Origin: Massilia rhizosphaerae
GTDB taxonomy: Bacteria > Pseudomonadota > Gammaproteobacteria > Burkholderiales > Burkholderiaceae_D
Assembly: GCF_016093545.1 (NCBI RefSeq)
Contig: NZ_JADKYX010000001.1
Coordinates: 310,001-374,000 of the forward strand
Direction: 5' to 3'
DNA length: 64,000 nt
Shown here: in pieces, positions 1-9,624 of the stretch
How the letters are laid out: every line of letters begins with the position of its first letter
Numbering within the stretch: position 1 is the stretch's first letter
Translations under genes and position numbers: made by a program
The notes under the pieces: generated by a model
Database searches by the model: none
What the model was told of the DNA's origin: nothing
What the model saw: the letters and a program-made list of their open reading frames with translations, nothing else

Positions 1-473
1 TCGCGCAGCCGGACTTCGGGCAGCGCCACGCGCGGGCGCGAGACTTTTTCGCCCGGCGCGATGATCTCCGCCGTGCCCGTGACGACCGGCTTGCCGTCCT
101 GGTTCGTCACGAGGCAGTCGAGGGTGACGCGGCGGTTCTCCGGGTGCAGTTCCGTCACCGTCAACTTGACGGTCACCAGGTCGCCCAGGCCGACCGGCTT
201 CAGGAAGCGCAGCGACTGGCCCAGGTAGATCGTGCCCGGCCCCGGCAGCTGCGTGCCGAGCACCGTCGAGATCAGAGCGCCCGTCCACATGCCGTGCGCG
301 ATCACCTTGTGGAACATGTCGCTCTTCGCGTATTCCTCGTCCAGGTGGGCGGGGTTGACGTCGCCGGACATCACGGCGAACAGCTCGATGTCCTTGTGCG
401 TCAACGTGCGCGTGAGGCTGGCGCTGTCGCCGATGCGCAGGTCGTCGAAGGTGCGGTTTTCGATGGTTTCCAT
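1..473 (-). CDS. MaoC-like (R)-specific enoyl-CoA hydratase domain, partial; probably the N-terminus of a hydratase/phosphate acetyltransferase
   Basis: The reverse strand reads from an ATG at 473 to the window edge without a stop (about 157 codons). The visible part is a hotdog-fold MaoC domain. It contains the hydratase signature around ELFAVMSGDVNPAHLDEEYA, with the Asp and His expected to activate water, and a downstream HGMWTGALIS segment. Family knowledge: proteins starting this way often continue into a phosphate acetyl/butyryltransferase domain (about 460 residues in all), but that part lies outside the window. The ATG is 21 bp after the fabI stop on the same strand, so it is probably the last gene of the N-ATPase/fabI operon. 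In a PHA context the hydratase could supply (R)-3-hydroxyacyl-CoA. The fused transferase is inferred, not seen. Confidence 0.8.
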   Translation of the reverse strand, partial: METIENRTFDDLRIGDSASLTRTLTHKDIELFAVMSGDVNPAHLDEEYAKSDMFHKVIAHGMWTGALISTVLGTQLPGPGTIYLGQSLRFLKPVGLGDLVTVKLTVTELHPENRRVTLDCLVTNQDGKPVVTGTAEIIAPGEKVSRPRVALPEVRLR

Positions 474-494
474 TGATTGGTTATCTTTCAAGAT

Positions 495-1271
495 TCAGCC
501 CATGACATGATAGCCGGCGTCGACGTATTCGACGTTGCCGGTCAGGAGACGCGCCGCGTCGCTGGCGAGGAAGGCGGCCACGTTGCCGACGTCGGCGATC
601 GTCGCCAGCATGTGTTGCGGCGCGCGCTGGCGTGCCTCGTCCAGCAGTTCGTCGAAGCGGTCCAGGCCCGAGGCGGCGCGGGTCTTGATGGGACCCGGCG
701 ACAGCGCGTGCACGCGGATGCCTTGCGGCCCGAGTTCCATCGCCATCGCGCGCACCGAGGCTTCCAGCGCGGCCTTCACGGGGCCCATCAGGTTGTAGTG
801 CGCGACCACCTTTTCGCCGCCGTAGAACGTGACGGCGAGCAGGCAGCCGCCGTTTTTCATCAGCGGTTCCGCCAGCTGGGCGCAGCGGATGAAGGAATGG
901 CAGGAGACGTCCATCGCTTGCGCGAAGCCGGCGGCGCTGCAGTCGACCACGCGCCGCCGCAGGTCCTCCCTGGGCGCGTAGGCGATCGAGTGGACGACGA
1001 CATCGAGGCTGCCCCAGGTGCCGCGCACGGCGTCGAACACGGCGTCGAGCTGGCCCGGTTCGCGCACGTCGCACGGCAGGATGAGCGGGCAGCCGAGTTG
1101 CTCGGCCAGCGGACGGACGAAGGGTTCCGCTTTGGTGTTCAGGTAGGTGACGGCCAGCTCTGCGCCCCAGTCGCGCATGGCGCGCGCGCAGCCGTAGGCG
1201 ATGCTGTCCGCGTTGGCGATGCCGAGGATAAGGCCGCGCTTGCCGCGCAAATCGATCGGTGAAGGGTTCAT
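495..1271 (-). CDS. fabI: Enoyl-[acyl-carrier-protein] reductase, FabI-type SDR
   Basis: This 258-residue short-chain dehydrogenase follows the FabI layout. The N-terminal nucleotide-binding loop is GIANADSIAYG (17-27) rather than the classical TGxxxGxG. The catalytic tyrosines are Tyr150 and Tyr159, with Lys166 seven residues after the second. FabI reduces the trans-2 double bond of enoyl-ACP with NAD(P)H in fatty acid elongation. The loop between the two tyrosines is one residue shorter than in the E. coli enzyme, and the placement is unusual: 37 bp behind atpG and 21 bp before a MaoC hydratase. I infer an accessory FabI working with the neighbouring acyl-CoA/PHA genes, not necessarily the housekeeping copy. 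Confidence 0.85.
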   Translation of the reverse strand: MNPSPIDLRGKRGLILGIANADSIAYGCARAMRDWGAELAVTYLNTKAEPFVRPLAEQLGCPLILPCDVREPGQLDAVFDAVRGTWGSLDVVVHSIAYAPREDLRRRVVDCSAAGFAQAMDVSCHSFIRCAQLAEPLMKNGGCLLAVTFYGGEKVVAHYNLMGPVKAALEASVRAMAMELGPQGIRVHALSPGPIKTRAASGLDRFDELLDEARQRAPQHMLATIADVGNVAAFLASDAARLLTGNVEYVDAGYHVMG

Positions 1272-1308
1272 GTCGTCTCCATCACGGGGTAGTCCGGTTG
1301 CAGTGGTG

Positions 1309-2124
1309 TCAAGGTTCGCTTTCCGCCGGTGGGCGCCGTTCGCCGACCAGCTCGATTTCTTCGATGATTTCTTCCTGGCGCAACTGGTTCCGGCTGCGCC
1401 GCAGGTCCTCGCGCTTGCGCTCGATGTGCCGCAAGGCGTTTTCCATCAGCAGCAGGCGCATCTGGTTTTCGACCCGCAACGCGCCCACCAGGCTGGACAA
1501 CAGGCGGTGGAACACGTAGTGCCGGGCCACGCCGGCCGCCACTTGCGGCAGCGGCGCGAAGGTGACGGGACGGTTGCCGGCGGCGGCCTGCGCCGGCACG
1601 TCGATCGGCAGGATGCGCCGCTCGGCGACGCCGCCCTCGTCGCGCCAGCAGATCACGAGGCCTTGCGCCGGGTCCGGCCGCGCGCGCGGATCGTCGAGCG
1701 CGCGGACGATGCGTTCGATCGTGTCCGCCGCGTCGGCCGCGCCGACGGCCCCGGCCACGCGCACCACGTCGTCCGGTTCGGCCAGCAAGGCGCCCAGCCG
1801 CTCGCCGACGACGATGGCCGTGCCGATGGCGGCGCGCCGCTGCCGGAAGTGGCGCGCCACGTCCTCGTTGTAGCTGCCGCAGAAGCCGCGCACGGAACCC
1901 AGCAGCACCCACACGTCGCGGCGCGCGCCGGCCGGCGGCTGCGGCAGGGCGGGGGCGACGTCGGCCACGGCCTGGGCGAGGGCCGCGTCGGCGGCGCGCT
2001 GCGCGGCCTCGTGGCGGCCGACGCGGCGCAGTTCTGCCAGCGCGAAGCTGCGCATCGCGTTGAGGATGCCCGACAGGTCGTCGAACAGGCCCAGGCGCGA
2101 TTCGATGTCGCGCGGACGCGTCAT
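1309..2124 (-). CDS. atpG: N-ATPase gamma subunit
   Basis: The product is 271 residues. The N-terminal helix ([26 protein letters not shown]) and the C-terminal helix (about 210-260, with [17 protein letters not shown]) match the two arms of the gamma coiled coil that turns inside the alpha3beta3 head. The central Rossmann-like part keeps the [12 protein letters not shown] segment. The ATG at 2124 overlaps the atpA stop in an ATGA arrangement, which fixes the start and suggests translational coupling. It is the last structural gene of the ATPase set and sits 37 bp before fabI. Divergence from standard gamma, and the gene order, place it in the N-type complex. Confidence 0.88.
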   Translation of the reverse strand: MTRPRDIESRLGLFDDLSGILNAMRSFALAELRRVGRHEAAQRAADAALAQAVADVAPALPQPPAGARRDVWVLLGSVRGFCGSYNEDVARHFRQRRAAIGTAIVVGERLGALLAEPDDVVRVAGAVGAADAADTIERIVRALDDPRARPDPAQGLVICWRDEGGVAERRILPIDVPAQAAAGNRPVTFAPLPQVAAGVARHYVFHRLLSSLVGALRVENQMRLLLMENALRHIERKREDLRRSRNQLRQEEIIEEIELVGERRPPAESEP

Positions 2125-3581
2125 GGCGTGGCCTTCAACGCGGCGCGCAGGGCGGCGAGCCAGGCGTCCTTCGGCGTATCCAGGCCGAGCCGGTGCGCGC
2201 CGGCCGCCGCGAACAGGCGGGGCACCGTCGCCGCGACCTGGTCGGGCGCCACCGCGTCCAGCAGGCCCTCGCCGTAGGCCAGCAGCCAGGCCAGCTGCTC
2301 CGCCTCCGACAGGGGAGACAGGCGGTCCTGCTTCAGGAGTTCGCGCAGCAGCCGGCCGCGCCGCAGGCTGTCCTCGACGCTGGCTTCGAGCCGCGTGCCG
2401 AAACGGGCGAACAGTTCGAGCTCCAGGAATTGCAGGTAGTCCAGGCGGATCCGCGCGGCGGCCCGCTTGATCGCGTTCGCCTGCGCCTTGCCGCCGATGC
2501 GCGAGACCGAGCGGCCGATGTCGATCGCGGGCAGGAAGCCGGCCGCGAACAGCTTGCTGTCGAAATAGATCTGGCCGTCGGTGATCGAGATCAGGTTGGT
2601 CGGGATGTAGGCGGAGATCTCGCCGAGCCGGGTTTCGACGATCGGCAGCGCGGTCATGCTGCCGCCGCCGCACGCCGGCGCCAGCACGGTGGAGCGCTCC
2701 AGCAGCCGCGCGTGCAGGTAGAACACGTCGCTGGGATAGGCTTCGCGGCCCGGGGGACGCTGCAGCAGCAGCGACAGCTCGCGGTACGACTGCGCGTGCC
2801 GGGTCAGGTCGTCGTACACGACCAGCACGTCGTGTCCGTGGCGCATCCAGTGCTCGGCGATGGCGCAGCCGGCGAACGGCGCGAGATAGCGCAGGCCGGG
2901 CAGCGCGTTCGCCTCGGCGACCACGACGACCGTGTAGTCGAGCGCGCCGACGCTGCGCAAGGTGTCGACCGTGGCGGCGACGGCGGCGCGCGTCTGGCCG
3001 ATGAGCACGACGACGCACAGCACGCCGCGCCCGCGCTGGTTCGCCACGACGTCGAGGGCGAGCGCGCTCTTGCCCGTGCCGTCGTCGCCGATCAGCAGCT
3101 GGCGCTGGCCTTTGCCGATCGGGATCATGGTGTCGACGATCTTGTTTCCGGTGTACAGCGGTGCGTCGACGAAGTCGCGTTCGAGGATGGCGGGCGCGCT
3201 CGCCTCGAGCGGCATGCGGGTCTCGACGGCCGGCGGCGGCAGGTCGTCCAGCGGCACGCCGACGGGGTCGACGACTCGTCCCGGCAGGCCGGCCCCCACG
3301 CCGACGGTCAGGCGCGCGCCGCTGCGGCGGGCGCCCATGCCGGCCGTCAGGCGGTGCGTCTGCGACAGCAGGATCGCGCCGAGGCGCTGGGCGCCGAGCT
3401 GGAACACGAGCCCGCTGCTGCCGTCGTCGAAGCGCAGCACCTCGTCCATTTGCGCGGAGCGCAGGCCGCGCACCCAGGCGATGCCGTCGCCCACCGCCAC
3501 GACCTGGCCGCGCTCCTCGAGCCGCAGGCCGAACCGGTAGCCTTGTGCCGTCTGGCCGGATGGCGCCATGGTGTCAGGCAT
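2121..3581 (-). CDS. atpA: N-ATPase alpha subunit
   Basis: The product is 486 residues from ATG 3581. An alternative ATG lies at 3569, but only the first is preceded by a plausible GGAA/GGGA ribosome site. It keeps the alpha-subunit fold: a P-loop at 165-172, the [21 protein letters not shown] segment, and SVSR with the arginine expected to reach the neighbouring beta active site. The P-loop reads GDDGTGKS where standard alpha subunits have GDRQTGKT, so the conserved Arg-Gln pair is lost. Alpha subunits bind nucleotide without catalysing hydrolysis. The gene overlaps atpF by 8 bp upstream and atpG by 4 bp downstream. Confidence 0.92.
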   Translation of the reverse strand: MPDTMAPSGQTAQGYRFGLRLEERGQVVAVGDGIAWVRGLRSAQMDEVLRFDDGSSGLVFQLGAQRLGAILLSQTHRLTAGMGARRSGARLTVGVGAGLPGRVVDPVGVPLDDLPPPAVETRMPLEASAPAILERDFVDAPLYTGNKIVDTMIPIGKGQRQLLIGDDGTGKSALALDVVANQRGRGVLCVVVLIGQTRAAVAATVDTLRSVGALDYTVVVVAEANALPGLRYLAPFAGCAIAEHWMRHGHDVLVVYDDLTRHAQSYRELSLLLQRPPGREAYPSDVFYLHARLLERSTVLAPACGGGSMTALPIVETRLGEISAYIPTNLISITDGQIYFDSKLFAAGFLPAIDIGRSVSRIGGKAQANAIKRAAARIRLDYLQFLELELFARFGTRLEASVEDSLRRGRLLRELLKQDRLSPLSEAEQLAWLLAYGEGLLDAVAPDQVAATVPRLFAAAGAHRLGLDTPKDAWLAALRAALKATP

Positions 3582-4323
3582 GCGCGTCCCGTTCCTGGAA
3601 AAAGCGCAGCTCGTCCGCAAGGTCGGCCTTGAGGAGGTATTCCCCGAAGGCGACCCGCATGCCGGCGATCAGGTCCGGCCGTACCGCGAAGCGCGGCGCC
3701 AGCGGCCGTCCGGCGACGTCCGACAGCGCGTGCGCGAGGCGTGCGCCGGTCTCGGCGTCGGCCGGATGCGCGATCTCGACGGTGGCGCCGTCGTCCGCCA
3801 GTGCGGCGGCGGCCGCCGCGAGCGCCGCGCGGTCCGGCGCCGGCAGGCCTTGCAGGTCTTCCAGGAAGACGTCGGCGATGCGCTCGGTCAGGCCCGGCCA
3901 CGCGAGCCGGCGCAGCATGGCCGACGCCTGGCCGTACGCCGTCTCGGCCGCGTGCCGGGCCTGTTCGGCCTCGCGCATGGCGGCCGTCGCCGCCGCCCGC
4001 GCCGCGGCCTTCTCGTGCTCGGCGCCGAGTTCGCGCCGGATCGCGTCCATGCCGGCGGCCCGTTGGCGGGCGAGCTCCTCGTCCAGCTGATGCCGCGCCT
4101 GTTCGCGCTGGCCGTTCCATTCTTCCACCAGCGCGTCGTAGCGGGCCTTCGCCGCGTCGGCGTCGCGCCGGCGCGCCTGTACGGCGTCTTCCTGCTGCTG
4201 CAGCGCGGCGCGGCGCGCGTCGATGTTGGCGAGCACCGGGCGGTACAGGAAGCGCGTCAGGATCCACAGCAGCACCAGGAAGTTGACGATTTCCAGGGTG
4301 AATGTCGTCCAGTCGAATTGCAT
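3574..4323 (-). CDS. atpF: N-ATPase fused b/delta stator subunit
   Basis: The 249-residue protein has one N-terminal membrane helix ([20 protein letters not shown], about 7-27), then a long Arg/Ala/Glu-rich coiled coil (about 30-135). The C-terminal part (about 140-249) resembles the delta (OSCP) domain, including a final segment ending in [19 protein letters not shown] fused b-delta stator and no separate atpH are what is known for N-ATPase operons. It links the membrane a subunit to the alpha3beta3 head. The ATG at 4323 is 17 bp after the atpE stop, and the end overlaps the start of atpA. Confidence 0.88.
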   Translation of the reverse strand: MQFDWTTFTLEIVNFLVLLWILTRFLYRPVLANIDARRAALQQQEDAVQARRRDADAAKARYDALVEEWNGQREQARHQLDEELARQRAAGMDAIRRELGAEHEKAAARAAATAAMREAEQARHAAETAYGQASAMLRRLAWPGLTERIADVFLEDLQGLPAPDRAALAAAAAALADDGATVEIAHPADAETGARLAHALSDVAGRPLAPRFAVRPDLIAGMRVAFGEYLLKADLADELRFFQERDAHA

Positions 4324-4340
4324 GGCGTGGTCCCGGTGGC

Positions 4341-4607
4341 TTATTTCAGGAAGTATTCCAGCAACGGATTGCGGAACAGGATGATCAGCGCGACGACCAG
4401 GCAGTAGATCGCGAGCGACTCGATCATCGCCAGGCCGATGAACAGGGTGCGCGAGATCGACTTCTCGGCGTCGGGCTGGCGTGCCAGCGCATCGAGCGCG
4501 CTGGCGATCGCCCGGCCCATGGCCAGCCCGGGCAGCATGGTGCCGATGGCGATGGCCAGGCCGGCCACGACGGTCGAGACGAGGGTGAACCAGTGCAGGT
4601 CGCTCAT
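4341..4607 (-). CDS. atpE: N-ATPase c-ring subunit
   Basis: This 88-residue hydrophobic hairpin has two membrane helices joined by the polar loop LARQPDAEKS, which contacts the central stalk. The ion-carrying carboxylate is Glu63 in the second helix (AMIESLAIYCL). Aligned on the Na+-binding Ilyobacter c subunit, the Gln32 position is Met30 and the Thr67 position is Leu65, while Glu, Ser and Tyr are kept. This lowers the chance of Na+ coupling (inference). The ATG overlaps the atpB stop as ATGA. Length and loop are normal for the family. Confidence 0.92.
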   Translation of the reverse strand: MSDLHWFTLVSTVVAGLAIAIGTMLPGLAMGRAIASALDALARQPDAEKSISRTLFIGLAMIESLAIYCLVVALIILFRNPLLEYFLK

Positions 4608-5257
4608 GACGTTTCCTTTTCTTGGGGTGGGGGCAGTTCGGGGCCGGCTTCCATCGCGCCCGCGATGTAGATCAGCGCCAGCATGCCGAAGATGTAGGCC
4701 TGCACCAGGGCTTCGACCACGTGCAGCAGCAGCAGGGGCACCGGCACGAGGAAGCCGGCGATCAGCAGCATCAGCATGGCGGCCATGTCCAGGCTCATCA
4801 TGTTGCCGAACAGGCGGATCGCGAGCGCGAGCGTGCGCGTGAGTTCGCTGATGACGTGGAACGGCAGCAGGATGACGCTCGGTTCCACGTAATGGCGCAG
4901 GTAGGCTTTCAGGCCCCTGGTGCGGATGCCGAACCAGTGGGTCGACAGGAACACGAGCAGGGCCAGCGCGGCCGTCGCGGACAGGTCCTGGGTGGGCGCG
5001 TGCAGCCCGGGCACGAGGCCGGCGAGATTCGAGAACAGGATGAAGATCCACAGCGTGCCGACGAAGGGCATCACGGTGCGCACGGCGGCGGCCGGCACCA
5101 CGTCGGCGACGGCGTTCTCGATCAGGCTCGTCGCGGCCTCGACCGCGGCCTGCCAGCGCGACGGCGCCGGCCGCAGGCGGCGCGACGTCCAGCCCGCCGC
5201 GAGCGCCAGCACGGCCATGATGGCCCACGTGGTGAGGATGGTGGCGGAAAGGTTCAT
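4604..5257 (-). CDS. atpB: N-ATPase a subunit
   Basis: The 217-residue integral membrane protein has about five hydrophobic helices. The essential arginine facing the c ring is Arg148 in LALAIRLFGNMMS, and the upstream PFHVISELTRTLALAI stretch is the usual family signature. It forms the ion half-channels next to the c ring. The gene begins in an ATGA overlap with atpQ and ends in an ATGA overlap with atpE, so the set looks tightly co-translated. The protein is shorter than standard F-type a subunits (about 270 residues), as is usual for N-type a subunits. Confidence 0.9.
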   Translation of the reverse strand: MNLSATILTTWAIMAVLALAAGWTSRRLRPAPSRWQAAVEAATSLIENAVADVVPAAAVRTVMPFVGTLWIFILFSNLAGLVPGLHAPTQDLSATAALALLVFLSTHWFGIRTRGLKAYLRHYVEPSVILLPFHVISELTRTLALAIRLFGNMMSLDMAAMLMLLIAGFLVPVPLLLLHVVEALVQAYIFGMLALIYIAGAMEAGPELPPPQEKETS

Positions 5258-5525
5258 AGCCGGTCCCGGACGAAGCGGTAGACGTTGTAGGCGCCCAGCC
5301 CGATGCCGAGCAGGATCAGGCTGATCGTCCAGCGCACGGAATAGCCGGCCAGTGCGGAGTCGAGCCAGCGGCCGAGGTAGGCGCCGCCGACGATTGGCAC
5401 GACGAACAGCAGCCCGAGCGTGCCGCCGTACAGCGCGAGTCCGATCAGCGTGGGGCGGCCGCGCTCATGGCGCGCCAGCCGTTTGGCGTCGCGCCGGACG
5501 CTGCGCACGAGCTCGTCGCGATCGG

Positions 5526-5529
<4 letters not shown>
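5254..5529 (-). CDS. atpQ: N-ATPase accessory subunit AtpQ (AtpZ/AtpI family)
   Basis: The 91-residue protein has a basic N-terminus and two membrane helices. The typical AtpZ/AtpI pattern is present: a glycine-rich first helix ending GGAYLGRWLD, and a second helix LILLGIGLGAYNVYRFV. It lies between atpC and atpB, the position of atpQ in the known N-ATPase order D-C-Q-R-B-E-F-A-G. The start overlaps the atpC stop and the end overlaps the atpB start, both as ATGA, leaving no room for atpR. Its role is probably in rotor assembly or cation handling (family inference). Confidence 0.8.
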
Positions 5530-7534
<2,005 letters not shown>

Positions 7535-7612
7535 ACCATTCATCCGACGGTGGCTCTTATAGTGACATGTGTTGACGCGGAGCCAGCGTTTCCTTGCCAG
7601 GACAGGTAGTCG

Positions 7613-8551
7613 ATGCATAGATCAAAGGTCAAGCAGGCGCGACGGCTCGGCGCGCTGGCGCTTGCGGCCGGTTTGCTGGCCGGTTCGCTGGCCGAGGCGG
7701 CGCTGGCCAGCCGTAACGAATCCCTGCGCATCTTCCGCCGGCGCTACGAAGTGGGCGCGACGACCCGGCTCGACCTGACCCAGGTGGAAACCCTGCAGAC
7801 CCAGGCGGAGATGCTGTTGCTGACCCTGCGCCAGGAACACGCGCGGCTCGGCCACGCGCTGGCCCTGTTGACGGGCGCGGCCGCGCTGCCGCCGCCGGCG
7901 CCGCTGTGGTTCGACGAGACGTTTGTCCCGCTCGAGTCCGGCACGCCTTCGGCGCTGCTGCTGGCGCGGCCGGACATCGCGGCGGCGGAACACCGGCTGC
8001 GCGCCGCCAACGCGAACATCGGGGCGGCGCGCGCCGCCTTCTTTCCGCGCATCGCGCTGACGGGCGCGCGCGGCGGCGCCAGCACGGCGCTGGGCGCGCT
8101 GTTCGACGGGCAGAACGCGGCGTGGAGCGTGGGCGCGTCGCTCGCGCAGCCGCTGGTCGACGGCGGCCGGAGCCGGGCCGCGCTGGCGCGGTCCGAGGTG
8201 GAGCGCGACATCGCGCTGGCCGCCTACGAGAAGACCGTGCAGCAGGCGTTCCGCGACGTGGCCGATGCGCTCACCGTGCGCGCGACCGTGCAGCGGCAGG
8301 TCGAAGTGGGCGCGCGGGCGCTCGCGGCCCAGCGCGAACGGGCGCGCCTGGCCAAGCTGCGCTACGAGCGCGGCGCCGTGACCTACCTCGACGTGCTGGA
8401 CGCGGAGCGCGACCTGCTGCAGGTCGAACAGCAGCAGGTGCAGAACCGCCGCGCGCTGCTGTCGAGCCAGGTGGCGCTGTACCTGGCGCTGGGCGGCGGC
8501 GCCGGCGCCGCGGCGGCCCCCGAGACATGCGAACCCCGAATGGAACGATGA
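7613..8551 (+). CDS. Outer-membrane efflux factor (TolC/OprM-like), short form
   Basis: The 312-residue protein matches the C-terminal two thirds of OEP/NodT-type outer-membrane factors. Visible parts are the ESLRIFRRRYEVGATTRLDL segment, the LLARPDIAAAEHRLRAANANIGAARAAFFPRI region and the second helical hairpin (about 200-290, AKLRYERGAVTYLDVLDAERDLL). Full-length relatives are about 450-490 residues. The first beta-hairpin and helix pair are missing, and a signal-like hydrophobic stretch (about 12-31) joins directly to the middle. This may be an internal deletion. It could still be a partner for the HlyD/ABC genes with which it overlaps by 4 bp, but pore formation is uncertain. Confidence 0.72.
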   Translation: MHRSKVKQARRLGALALAAGLLAGSLAEAALASRNESLRIFRRRYEVGATTRLDLTQVETLQTQAEMLLLTLRQEHARLGHALALLTGAAALPPPAPLWFDETFVPLESGTPSALLLARPDIAAAEHRLRAANANIGAARAAFFPRIALTGARGGASTALGALFDGQNAAWSVGASLAQPLVDGGRSRAALARSEVERDIALAAYEKTVQQAFRDVADALTVRATVQRQVEVGARALAAQRERARLAKLRYERGAVTYLDVLDAERDLLQVEQQQVQNRRALLSSQVALYLALGGGAGAAAAPETCEPRMER

Positions 8552-9624
8552 TGACCAAGACCACGATGAAGCGCCTGGCCGCCGGCCTGGCGGTGCTGCT
8601 GTTGACGGCGGGCGCGGCCCAGGCCTGGCGCATGACGCACCGGCAGGGGCCCGGCGCGGGTTTCGTCAGCGGCAACGGACGGATCGAAGCGACTGAGATC
8701 GACATCGCCACCAAGCTGCCGGGTCGTGTGGCGCAAGTGCTGGTGGACGAAGGCGACGTCGTGCGGGCGGGGCAGGTCGTGGCGCGCATGGATCCCGGTT
8801 CGCTGCGCGCCCAGAAGGTGGAATCTCTGGCGCGCGAGCAGCAGGCGCGCGACGCGGTGGCGGGCGCCCAGGCGCAACTGGCGATGCGGCGCAGCGACCT
8901 GGCCGCCGCCGGCGCCGTGGTGGCGCAGCGCGCGAGCGAACTCGACGCGGCACGCCGGCGCCTGACCCGCTCGGAAATCCTGGCACGCGACGGCGCGGCA
9001 TCGCTGCAGGAACTGGACGACGACCGGGCCCGCGTTGACGGCATCGCGGCGGCGCTGAACGCGGCCCGGGCCCAGGCGGCAGCGGCGCGCGCCGCCGTCG
9101 AAGCGGCCCAGGCCCAGGTGGTCCAGGGACGGTCGGCGGTGGAGGCGGCGGTCGCGACGACGGCCCGCATCGACGTCGACCTGCGCGACGGCGACCTGGT
9201 CGCGCCCCGTGCCGGCCGCATCCAGTACCGCGTGGCCCAGCCCGGCGAAGTGCTGGGCAGCGGCGGCAAGGTGGTCAACCTGATCGACCTGAGCGACGTG
9301 TACATGACGTTCTTCGTGCCCGAGACGGTGGCCGGACGGATCGCGCTCGGCACCGAGGTCCGCCTGAAGCTCGATGCCGCGCCGGACTTCGTGGTCCCGG
9401 CCACGGTCAGCTACGTGGCCAGCACGGCCCAGTTCACGCCGAAATCGGTCGAGACCGCGAGCGAGCGCCAGAAGCTGATGTTCCGGGTCAAGGCCCAGGT
9501 CGACCGGCGCGTGCTGGAACGCTACGCCAGCCAGGTCAAGGCCGGCGTGCCGGGCGTGGCGTGGATCCGGACCGACCCGTCGCGTCCCTGGCCGCCCGAG
9601 CTGGCGCTGCGGAGCGCGCCGTGA
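8548..9624 (+). CDS. HlyD/YhiI-type membrane-fusion protein
   Basis: The 358-residue periplasmic adaptor has an N-terminal membrane anchor or signal (about 7-26). A biotinyl-lipoyl half ([18 protein letters not shown]) follows, then a long Ala-rich coiled coil (about 95-205) and the second lipoyl half plus barrel ([20 protein letters not shown]). It should bridge the inner-membrane ABC transporter and an outer-membrane channel. Two adjacent ATGs (8548, 8551) overlap the stop of the preceding gene, and the end overlaps the GTG of the ABC gene. The order adaptor, double ABC/permease, permease is the yhiI-rbbA-yhhJ arrangement. Confidence 0.85.
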   Translation: MMTKTTMKRLAAGLAVLLLTAGAAQAWRMTHRQGPGAGFVSGNGRIEATEIDIATKLPGRVAQVLVDEGDVVRAGQVVARMDPGSLRAQKVESLAREQQARDAVAGAQAQLAMRRSDLAAAGAVVAQRASELDAARRRLTRSEILARDGAASLQELDDDRARVDGIAAALNAARAQAAAARAAVEAAQAQVVQGRSAVEAAVATTARIDVDLRDGDLVAPRAGRIQYRVAQPGEVLGSGGKVVNLIDLSDVYMTFFVPETVAGRIALGTEVRLKLDAAPDFVVPATVSYVASTAQFTPKSVETASERQKLMFRVKAQVDRRVLERYASQVKAGVPGVAWIRTDPSRPWPPELALRSAP

